DNA of 64,000 nt, taken from the NCBI RefSeq assembly GCF_905147365.1, contig NC_056423.1, forward strand, positions 10,148,501 through 10,212,500, written 5' to 3'. The DNA is from Aricia agestis. Lineage: Eukaryota; Arthropoda; Insecta; Lepidoptera; Lycaenidae. Under the pieces are notes generated by a model. It made no database searches, was not told the origin of the DNA, and saw only the letters and a program-made list of their open reading frames with translations. Positions 56,087-64,000 of the stretch are shown here, one piece after another (position 1 is the first letter of the stretch; each line of letters begins with the position of its first letter). The position numbers and the translations under genes are program-made.

Positions 56087-56247
56087 GTGAAACTGAACAA
56101 CTTTTTCCAAGGAACCCATATCGAATTCTCAAAAAAAAATTTGAACTTTGTATAAAGATTTAGCCAATCAGCTGACCGATCTCCATACCGTCCATTATTT
56201 ATTTTTTATTCGATATAGGTTGCTTGGGAAAGTTGTTCAGTTTCATG
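56087..56247. repeat. Inverted-repeat element inside the DNA transposon
   Basis: GAAACTGAACAACTTTTTCC left and AAAGTTGTTCAGTTTC right, with GGAACCCATATCGAATTC / ATTCGATATAGGTTGC; related to the inner part of 52633-52895. Confidence 0.75.
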
Positions 56248-57169
56248 CATAGAATATGTTGTGAAAGTTTGTGCACTGAATAAAAAGTATTCCTAACCTT
56301 AAAACACCAATCCGAGCATATTCATGTAAACCCATCTTTAGAATTCCGCACCGTCACAAAATATTTCCACTTATATGTCACGTAACGGTGCGGATGTGAC
56401 GCTGAGTGGGTTACCGAATTATTTTATAAAATTTTCATTGTCTTTTTAAAAGATGGATTGCAGAAACTTATTGATTTTATAATCAAATACAAAAAGAATA
56501 CGAAATTGTTGTCAAATAATGAAATTTACTTACTGTTTCTTCACAACGCCGTGACTTTTGTGGAACAATGTTTTTTTGATTTGCGTCAACCTCCAACACG
56601 TCGTCACGAGTTTTGGGCGTCAAATGATTCTTTTATTGCAAATGGCGGTCTTCATAGACAAACTAGTGTTGCCAGGATCAAATAAATTCATGTCTTAGAA
56701 GAATTTCGGGTGTGAAAGAACACAGAAAAAATAAAAAATAGTTCGTGACTATGTAGGATTTTCCACCATACCAAATTTTTATGGAAGCGCAATAAAACGT
56801 AAAATAGGATAATTTTGTAAGAAAACGCATATTCTTTCGCATATTTTATGAAAATAGATCAAAATTACAGTACAAACGAATCGAAATCTCTTCATCTTTG
56901 TCTTATAGGATAAGAAATGGGGTCGTTGAAACTTTTGTCGACCCGTGTGGGACACGTGAAAATCTGCGATCAGAGATTCTTTATTTTATTGTATTTTCTT
57001 TAACTTTGATGGCATTACGTTCTATTTTACTTTTAATGTAATAAAAATAAATATACTACATTTTAGTTGAGGTTTCTTGTTTAATGAAGTCCGTAAATAT
57101 TGAAATATGTGGCATCAAAGTCATGGGACAGTGATTTTTTGGTAGGGACATTTTTTTACGAAAACGCCC

Positions 57170-59428
57170 TTTAGTAAACCATGGGACTGACAACTCCTGT
57201 TTAATCTTAGAATACCATTTTCCTTTGGTTTCCATGGTCTGTTTCCAAAAATTTGTAAATTCGATTTTAAAGGTTTCTTTTATTTTGACTAAAACGTCAG
57301 ATTCTGGAAGACATATGTTTTTAATACAATGCTCCTGAGAACAAGTAGTTATAGCTCTTGCTAAAAAATCGGCTTGTTCATTTCCCTTAACACCAATATG
57401 TGACGGTGACCAGACTAAAACTATATTTTTTTTGTTTAATGTTGTTAATTTTGTATATTTTTCTCTAATATCATGGATAATATAGTTAGTTGTAGCACAA
57501 AATTTGGGGTTATTTAAGTTTTGAAGAACGCTAAGACTATCGGACACTATAATCCATTTATCATAAACTTGAGTTTCAATATACTCTAATGCAGACAGAA
57601 CTGCTAAACACTCAGCAGTAAAAATACTTGTTAAATTTGGAAGCCTAATACCATATCCTTTCTTATCCTGTTTAATATATATGGCTGCTGATACCGCCTC
57701 AGAAGTCTTTGAACCATCAGTATAGACTTGTTGATAACCAACTAGGTTACTTAGTAAAAGGTAGACATCTTCTTTGCACTTCAAAGAATTATCAATTACA
57801 ATTTTTAGTGGAAAATATTTAGAGCTAAATGTGCTCATATAGCAAGGCCATAAGTCACTTTCATATAAGTTATAGTCTTGCTTTATTTTTACAATTTCAG
57901 GTAGGTAATGTAATAAAATAGAAGAAGAAGAACCACTCTGCAATTTTACAAGAAGAGGATGATTTTTAATGGATGAAATTCTCAACAAAAACCTGTATAT
58001 TAAATATTTAAAGCGAATTTTCAAAGGAGGGATGTTACATTCAACCTGCATTGATATTATGGGTGTGGAACACATCGCACCAAGCACAATCCGTAAGCAC
58101 CTATTTTGAACTTTATCTAGTCTATCAACAAAATGTGGAATAGAAGCAAAGCATACATAACCATATTCAAAATGGCTTCTTACAATAGCCTTGTAAAGAA
58201 TTAATAAAATTTTTGGATCAGCTCCCCAATATGTGCCTGCTAAAGACTTTAATATATTGCAAGCCTTTAAAGCCCTGTTTGCTAAGTAATCAATATATTT
58301 ATTAAATTTGAAGGAGTTCTGAAAAATCACACCTAAGAATCTAACAGTTTTGTCAACTGCTAACATACTATCTCCATATTGTAGGACAATGTTTGTTGTT
58401 TTGCTAGGTTTTTTTGAAAAAACTAAAACTTTGCTTTTTTCAGAGCTGATGTCCAAGCCCAGATCATCATAATAGGCCTTAAGGCCAAGGAGAGCAACTC
58501 TGAGATTTCCAATAGCTGCAGACAACTTGTCTGCAGTACAATATATAGTTAAGTCATCTACAAACTGTAGGTTAGTAATGTTTTGACCTAAGACAATATT
58601 TAACTTATGTATATACAAAATAAATAGTAAAGGACTGAGAATTCCTCCTTGACTTATTCCTTTGTAGGAATACCTTGGACCAATCAGTTTATTTTCAAAT
58701 TTCACATATAATTTACGACCACTAAGAAAATGATACACCCAATTTACCAATTTTTCAGGTAATTGTAAAGAAGTTAAAATAGTTGAAAGTTTTTCCAAAT
58801 TGACATTATTATATGCGCCAACAACATCAAAGAAAATACCAACCAATATTGAATTACAAGACAGAGCATTGTGAATGTCCAAACAAAAATGACTCAAGCT
58901 CTCTCTAGCCGAACGGCCACGCCGAAAACCGAACTGATTACTAGGTAAAATATGATTTCTTTCTATAAAAAATTCCAATCGCTGTTTAATAAGCTGTTCA
59001 AATATTTTGCCAACACAAGAACTTAAAGTTATAGGTCTATATGAATCTGCAACATTTATATCCTTTCCGGGTTTTAATATTGGAACGAGACAATCTGTTT
59101 TCCACTGTTCAGGAATCATGGAATGGCACCACAATGAATTTAATAGATTAAGGAACAACTTCATATTTTTGGTGTCTAACAATTTAAACATTTTGTAAGA
59201 TAAACAATCTAGACCACAAGCAGAATCTTTACGAGATTTTATGGCTGCTTTCAACTCTTCAAATGTAAAACTATCTACTAAAAAAGAATTTGGAGATGTT
59301 GTCACATTAGAATTACTGTTCTTATAATTATTTGGTACTGTATCTGGAGTATATTTATTTAAAAACTGTAATATCCATTCACTATCAATAAAACTACTTC
59401 TAGGTGTATAACTTTGGTTGAATTTTTT
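57170..59428 (-). pseudogene. LINE ORF2, reverse transcriptase and RNase H segment
   Basis: About 750 residues. RT motifs: LKPGKD..SYRPITL, NQFGFRRGRSA, FFDVVGAYNNV (motif A Asp), ISQGGILSPLLF (motif B), LQFVDDLTIYC (motif C, F-V-D-D), FLGV. RNase H follows with all four acids in place: VYTDGSK, FTAECLAVLSA, IVSDSLSVL, GNEQADFLAR. It then runs into ...VPWFTK where the DNA transposon cuts in at 57170. On its 5' side an A8 run (T8 at 59423-59430) marks a one-base frame change relative to the endonuclease segment. Confidence 0.92.
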
Positions 59429-59507
59429 TTATTTTCATCCAAATTTGGCTCATAGGAGTTAATCTACTAACAGATTTACAAAAGTTTTCCCAAGAAAGTC
59501 TTCGCTC

Positions 59508-60602
59508 TTATTTCAATACGCGTTTTTTATGCGCCTGAAGACGCTTAAATTCGACAAAAGTTTCAATACAAGAATTCGCTTTAAACCGCGCATAGGCTTG
59601 ACGACAATCATGTACAGCCTTGGAACATTTTTCATTCCACCATACTAATGGAATTTTAACTTTTTTTTTAACGTTACTACAGGCAGAACTTTGAGAAACA
59701 GAATTAGCAGTTGGGGTGCAGAACTTAGGCTTATTCAAACCGTTGATAAATGTGCCACATTTATCAACAGTTTGAATTATAAGCGCACAGAATCTATTAT
59801 AACTGTCGATTAAATCGCATGTTTCAATTTGAAATTTTTTTAATTTCTGATTAACAGTTTTTTCATACAAATCCCAATTTACTGTTTTCAGATTCGTGTG
59901 AAGAGGAAAACTTTCAAATGTCTGTGACAAGTTACTATGGGAAGAGAATGATGGAGAAAGATTCAATGTTGTCAGAGTTGGTAAATGATAACTACCTAAC
60001 GAGTCTGAAGAAACTTGCCATTCACAAAATAATGCTAACGACGCCGAAACAAAAGTCAAATCTAGTGCATTTGGCTTCCATCTATGCGACCCTACAGTGG
60101 TTGGACGTCCATCATTCAAGAGAACCAAATCATTCTCATCAGCGACATCAACAATATCTCTCCCTCGCGCGTCAACTTTGCCGCAACCCCATAAAGTATG
60201 ATGCGCGTTAAAGTCTCCAGCCAAAATTATCGGTTTCGGAATAGTGTGTATTAAATCATTAAATTTTTTCTTATTAAATTCAGGAGTACAGCTTCCTGGG
60301 CTGTAAAAACTTACAATCGAAATTTGTTTCTGAAAAATTTGAATCTGAACAACAATATTTTGTAAAGAATCATCATAAAATGTATTAATTTTGTTATAGA
60401 CTATAGTGTTATGAATTAATATGGCTACTCCATTGTGATTATTACCACAGTCATTTCTCACAATAGAGTATCCTTTCATGTTAAATGTGATATGTGGTTT
60501 GAGCCACGTTTCACTAATTATACAAATGTGGATGGAATTATCTAATAGAAATTTTTGTAGTTCATATTTATTACTTGGCAAGCTTTGACTGTTCCATTGC
60601 AT
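59508..60602 (-). pseudogene. LINE ORF2, AP-endonuclease segment
   Basis: 364 residues from the ATG at 60602, six bases after the ORF1 stop. AP-endonuclease signs: MQWNSQSL (N), IHICIISETW (catalytic Glu), GVAILI, VSFYSPG, IILAGDFNAHHTLWG (D-x-N), and NALDLTFVS. It ends at a premature TAA (59508-59510). The reading continues in the same frame as LINE-like protein to the A8 run, so two lesions, a stop and a frameshift, separate endonuclease from RT. Confidence 0.92.
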
Positions 60603-60607
60603 AATAT

Positions 60608-61744
60608 TTACTTGGGCAGAGAATGTGAAAGATTGTTATTTTTTTCTTTTATAGTTTCTTTTATTGTTTCTGAAAGAAGCTGTGAGTTTATGCTTGCATT
60701 TTGAGTCTTGTTCAGAGTAATAGCTTTAATTAAACATTCTGTGAGTAACGTAAGTGCGTTTTTATTTGAGAGAAGTACATTTAATAAGTCTTTACTATTT
60801 GTGTTTTCATTCAATGAAGGGAAATTTTGTAATTTATTATTAAAAAGGTCTGCATATGATGTAGTTGTATACTTTTTTTTATTTTCTTCTATTTTCATTT
60901 TTTTAACTCTACATTCTCCAGATATAGATAAATGGCTACCTTTGCAATGTACGCAAACAGCTTTATCTGGGCTTTGAGTACAGTTTTTATAATTGTGAGC
61001 CTCGGCACATATCGAGCAACGCTCTGCATTCTTACAAAACTTTGCTAAATGTCCGTATCTTAAACATTTATAACACTGTTTCACTGGTGGAATATATGTC
61101 GTAACAGGAAATCGCCACATATTTATTAAAACATATTCAGGCAATGATTTAGAGCACGAAAATGTAATTGCCACTGATTGCGTTGGTTGCAGCTCAAAGC
61201 TGTTGTTAACCTTAGCTTTTCTCATTATTCTACGTACACATATTACCCTTTTTGTACTACTGGAAATTGCTTTATAAATTTTTTGATTGGACATTTCGGT
61301 CGGTACGGAGTTGATGACACCAGTCAACTCCGTGCTACCAGCTGGAATGCTTGCTTTTAAATTTTGGTCTCGTAAAAAAGTAGTATTTTCAAGAAATGCG
61401 TTAGCTAAGTTCGGCCGATTAAAATAGACTCCAACTTTGAATTTATTAATTTTTCTCAAGAAAGATATTCCCTTAATCGATTGTTGGAAAATACGACTTA
61501 AACCCATGAGGTCGCGAGTACCTATAGGAGTTTCACCTGTGCTTTCCACGAAGACTACAAATTCAAATCCAGCTGCGCTGTCCTCTGGATAGCGACGGCT
61601 GTAATCATTTACTCTATAAGGAGCATATTTGCTAAATTCCTCTGTGGGCTCAGACTGTTCAGAGCTACTCGACTCAGCCTGATCATCCACCGGACTAGAC
61701 GATATTGGTCTCTTCTTCTTCCGTTTGGACGGCCGCTGAGACAT
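60608..61744 (-). CDS. LINE ORF1 (gag-like nucleic-acid-binding protein), intact
   Basis: 378 residues. N-terminal basic, Ser-rich region (MSQRPSKRKKKRPISSSPV); central RRM-like fold (FEFVVFVEST ... IGVYFNRPNLANAF region); then three zinc knuckles C-x2-C-x4-H-x4-C (CYKCLRYGHLAKFC), C-x2-C-x3-H-x4-C (CSICAEAHNYKNC) and C-x2-C-x3-H-x6-C (CVHCKGSHLSISGEC), the standard tail of I/Jockey-type ORF1. It binds element RNA during retrotransposition. The frame is open; its stop is 6 bases before the ORF2 ATG, so ORF2 would need re-initiation. Confidence 0.92.
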   Translation of the reverse strand: MSQRPSKRKKKRPISSSPVDDQAESSSSEQSEPTEEFSKYAPYRVNDYSRRYPEDSAAGFEFVVFVESTGETPIGTRDLMGLSRIFQQSIKGISFLRKINKFKVGVYFNRPNLANAFLENTTFLRDQNLKASIPAGSTELTGVINSVPTEMSNQKIYKAISSSTKRVICVRRIMRKAKVNNSFELQPTQSVAITFSCSKSLPEYVLINMWRFPVTTYIPPVKQCYKCLRYGHLAKFCKNAERCSICAEAHNYKNCTQSPDKAVCVHCKGSHLSISGECRVKKMKIEENKKKYTTTSYADLFNNKLQNFPSLNENTNSKDLLNVLLSNKNALTLLTECLIKAITLNKTQNASINSQLLSETIKETIKEKNNNLSHSLPK

Positions 61745-61967
61745 CGCGGCGCGCCTGGTCCCGTGAAGGGACTTTTATATAATTAAAAAACTTACCAACA
61801 ATACGAAGAAATAATTATATACAATTAAAAAATATATACAATACGACAAATATCCTACAATTATGCAACTTTTAACAATAAAAATCAAATTAAATTTTCA
61901 GTGCTGAAAAATTTTCTACTTTTCCCGCCACTCCCGAAAATCGAATCCTTGATCATAGATTTTTGAC

Positions 61968-62735
61968 ATTTGCTGAGAGATTGGATCCAATACGGTCATA
62001 GAAATAGGTGTTGCCAGTTATTTAATATAAAAAAGAGTTTTTAATTTCTTGTACATTAATATGTTTCAAATAATGTAATGTAATTATTTTTCTAATTATA
62101 TAATCTTGCTGAAATAACAAAAAACAAGCCATATTAAAAATGACGATGTCTTTTAACAAATCGAATTCCCTGAGATCTAGTAACCCTGAGCTGACGTCAA
62201 TACCTGTCAGCTTTAGCGCTCTCCGTTGGCTATTGAAACCACATAATATGACGTAAAATAGGATCAATGAAATATGATAATGTAATATGATCAAATGATC
62301 ATATATATTGGATCCTATATATGATCATAGAAATGATCATATATAAATGATAATGTAATACCCCCCTAAGGCCGCGGTCACAGAGTAGTCGGGACTCGTG
62401 TGGTGACATGCGAGTGGCGACTGTCGAGGCAAACCTCAGACTATTAAGAGGAGTCCACACAACCATTTTTTCCATACAAACGTTGTCCCCTGTTTCCTCC
62501 CTGGATAATGCTAGTAGAGTTATAATTTTTTTCCCGAATATCTACGGCCACTAATACAATATCCCTATGTTGTCTTTTTTTACATAATTTAATTATTAAA
62601 TAAGATATAAACGTTCAAAAACCCAAAAAAAGGCCAGATTTTCAAACATCCAGAAAACAGATTTGGCTAGATTATACAAAAAAAAATAAAACATAGGAAC
62701 ACAGCTCAAGCCTTTCTTTAATCTTTAATTAAAAA
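61968..62735. other. Host DNA right of the LINE
   Basis: Resumption of the pre-LINE site. TTGGATCC with GATCATATATA/TATATATGATC pieces recurs at 50443, 61981 and 62285-62345, suggesting an older AT-rich repeat into which the LINE jumped. Short open frames (for example 62022-62294 on the minus strand) have no recognisable domain. Confidence 0.4.
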
Positions 62736-63173
62736 AGCAGGGATCGGAACCGGTTTTGCAAAACCTGTTAATTTCGTTCGATAAACCGATATAATTTCGT
62801 TCCTCCATAAAACCGGTAAATTGATAGAACAAAATTTTTAAGCTCTCACAAACCGAAATAAACCGGTTTGAGCGGCGTGCGGCTCGCACCTTTGCATCGC
62901 CGCGCTGTTGCCGCTCCGCGCTATCTCTCATCTCGTCGCACGCGCACCTTTCTTCTCTATCTCGATTCTCGCATGCGCGGGGTTTGTTTACTATTACTTC
63001 GTTCGTCCTTCGCTGCGAGTGTTGGTTTCTTTTTTTTGTAAATTATCAATAATTATGGGAAGAAAAAAGGAAAACAAAATATATTCGATGTTTGCATTTG
63101 ACGAAAACACAAAAAAGTCCAAATGTTTAGTGGAAGGGTGTAGTCCATATTTAAATACACGGACGTAAAAAAA
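62736..63173 (+). mobile_element. hAT-like transposon, 5' end with a truncated BED-finger ORF
   Basis: Starts CAGGGATCGGAACCGGTTTT, a hAT-type terminal sequence, with repeated AAACCGG/CCGGTTT motifs. An ORF from ATG 63055 (MGRKKENKIYSMFAFDENTK, then KCLVEGC) has the opening of a BED zinc finger but stops at 63168 after 37 residues. The rest of the transposase and the other end are missing. Confidence 0.72.
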
Positions 63174-64000
63174 GTACGGACGTAACCTTCTCTAATCACG
63201 AGTGAAGCCTAGTTATGGCCGCCCGTGTAGGACGTGTGCGTGATATGAGGGTTGCCATATAAATCATAAATTTGTAAAATTTCCCTACTTTTTTTTGTAA
63301 ACTCAGACAAGTTAAATGTTATTTTTTATACTTAAACATATTTTTATGTTTTTTCGCTTCAGAAATGTAAGCGGTTGTTAAAGATGTTATAATGAAAATA
63401 TTATTTTTATGACACTATAGATAGAAAAAAAACACATATTACGTACAGAGAAGTATATTAAATAATATACTTCTCTGTACGTAATATGTAATAATTTATT
63501 AGTAATAATGATTATGTACAAACATTTACAATAATAAAATTATTACTAGCTATTTGACCTAGCTTTGCTCCGTATTCGATAAAACACGAATAAAATGACA
63601 TTTTCTAAAAATAATTCCTAGCTAGACAGATTTATCGCCCCCGAAACCTATATAAGAAACCTGTATACGAAAAGATATAAGATACTTAAGTCCCGTAACC
63701 CGTTTCATCAAACAATCAAGTAATGTTAAATAAATAATGGCTTGTTAAATCAGTTAACGGCCTGTTAGAGCTATCGAGAGTTCTACCATGCGCTAACGTC
63801 AAATCAAATCACCTAACATGATGTTAAATTTATTCCTGGTCTAGAGGTCCATTCAATATTTTCATTCCTACTAGGTCTCAATGACGCTCGGGTGACTACA
63901 CCAATAGCACCTTCCCTCCCCTACTACTGAAGGAAATCTAAGACAACAATTTTATCTATGGACGCTTCACACCACGTCAGTCTGACCCCGTGCTAAGTAC
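63174..64000. other. Right-end intergenic DNA with repeats
   Basis: No gene. A perfect 27-bp-arm palindrome (63434-63489); 63535-63640 resembles CGATAAAACACGAATAAAAT at 30655; 63865-63940 matches 33905-33975 (AGGTCT-CATGACGCTCG...GTGACTACA); 63955-64000 matches 13105-13155 (GACGCTTCACACCACGTCAG) and runs off the window. Confidence 0.6.
63434..63489. repeat. Perfect palindrome, 27-bp arms
   Basis: ACATATTACGTACAGAGAAG... at 63434-63460 and its exact inverse at 63463-63489, 2-base loop. Confidence 0.95.

Larger units (their letters stand above)
51413..57169 (-). mobile_element. 5.76-kb DNA transposon nested in LINE ORF2 (Sola-like?)
   Basis: Plus-strand ends GGGCGTTTTCG (51413-51423) and CGAAAACGCCC (57159-57169) are perfect 11-bp inverted repeats. 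Both are flanked by TTTA (51409-51412 and 57170-57173), a 4-bp target duplication. Removing the element plus one TTTA restores the LINE reading frame across W-F-T-K-G-V-S-F, which proves the boundaries. It holds the large ORF 53171-55825, two perfect hairpins (53037-53154) and two MITE-like inverted repeats (52633-52895, 56087-56247). A 4-bp duplication suits the Sola superfamily as I recall it, but assignment is not certain. Confidence 0.9.
50518..61967 (-). mobile_element. I-like LINE insertion, split by a DNA transposon
   Basis: Flanked by the 19-bp direct repeat TCCTTGATCATAGATTTTT (begins about 50510 and 61949). On the minus strand the element starts TTCGATTTTCGGGAGTGGCG, carries ORF1 (61744-60608) and ORF2 (60602 to 51085, interrupted), and ends in GTCCCGACCGGGACGAATTA, AC and an A-run before the duplication. 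Removing the 5.76-kb insert (51413-57169 plus one TAAA) leaves a LINE of about 5.65 kb, the normal full length. ORF order gag/zinc knuckle, AP endonuclease, reverse transcriptase, RNase H, terminal CCHC is that of I-clade (or related R1/LOA) elements. Full-length 5' end, but ORF2 is dead. Confidence 0.88.

Noticed and set aside
55869..56132. ORF upstream of the transposase as a second transposon gene
   Set aside because: Overlaps an inverted-repeat element and has no recognisable motif.
51440..56410. Direct repeats of GTGACGCTG / GTGGAA (51440, 51973, 56395) as transposon ends
   Set aside because: Same orientation, short and imperfect; the GGGCGTTTTCG inverted ends explain the boundaries better.
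57056..57169. C-terminal extension of the LINE RT protein (reading on to 57056), including a chance ITV..L..CH string in another frame
   Set aside because: The transposon TIR begins at 57169, and the true C-terminus with a good CCHC finger resumes at 51412 in frame.
62022..62294. 90-residue minus-strand ORF
   Set aside because: No domain, no splice context, AT-rich repeat surroundings.

Overview
Eukaryotic nuclear DNA, most likely from a moth or butterfly. Split genes have GT-AG introns, intergenic and intronic DNA is AT-rich, and transposons are very dense. The repeats are of lepidopteran type: tRNA-headed SINEs, Helitrons with TCTATACTAATATT / CTAG ends, and many small inverted-repeat elements. 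No bacterial or CRISPR feature is present.

Host genes, left to right: (1) the last eight coding exons of a sarcalumenin-like EH-domain GTPase (+, 1066-7038); (2) a tight pair, CMC2 (+, 9120-9677) and ABITRAM/Simiate (+, 9679-10218), separated by one base and probably made from one bicistronic mRNA; (3) an apparently intronless mitochondrial aminomethyltransferase AMT (+, 10639-11859); (4) a 21-exon, 22-kb coiled-coil gene on the minus strand (37471-15296) that I read as asterless/CEP152, a centriole-duplication scaffold, with introns full of transposons; (5) a five-exon gene with Myb/SANT-like segments (+, 44984-47887); (6) a small two-exon gene of unknown function (-, 49861-48853), convergent with gene 5. 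All exon phases in genes 1, 2, 4, 5 and 6 join cleanly.

Mobile DNA: 37.5-45 kb is almost wholly MITEs, a foldback element and a Helitron. The most informative region is 50.5-62 kb. It reads as a stack: a minus-strand I-like LINE with a 19-bp target-site duplication and poly(A) tail, split in its ORF2 by a 5.76-kb DNA transposon (11-bp terminal inverted repeats GGGCGTTTTCG, 4-bp duplication TAAA). That transposon encodes a long, apparently intact 880-residue putative transposase with a triplicated C-terminal repeat and a terminal zinc finger. It in turn carries smaller inverted-repeat elements and two perfect hairpins. A hAT-like 5' end lies at 62.7-63.2 kb.

The host genes do not form one pathway. 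CMC2 (cytochrome oxidase assembly) and AMT (glycine cleavage) are both mitochondrial, but nothing seen here shows they act together.
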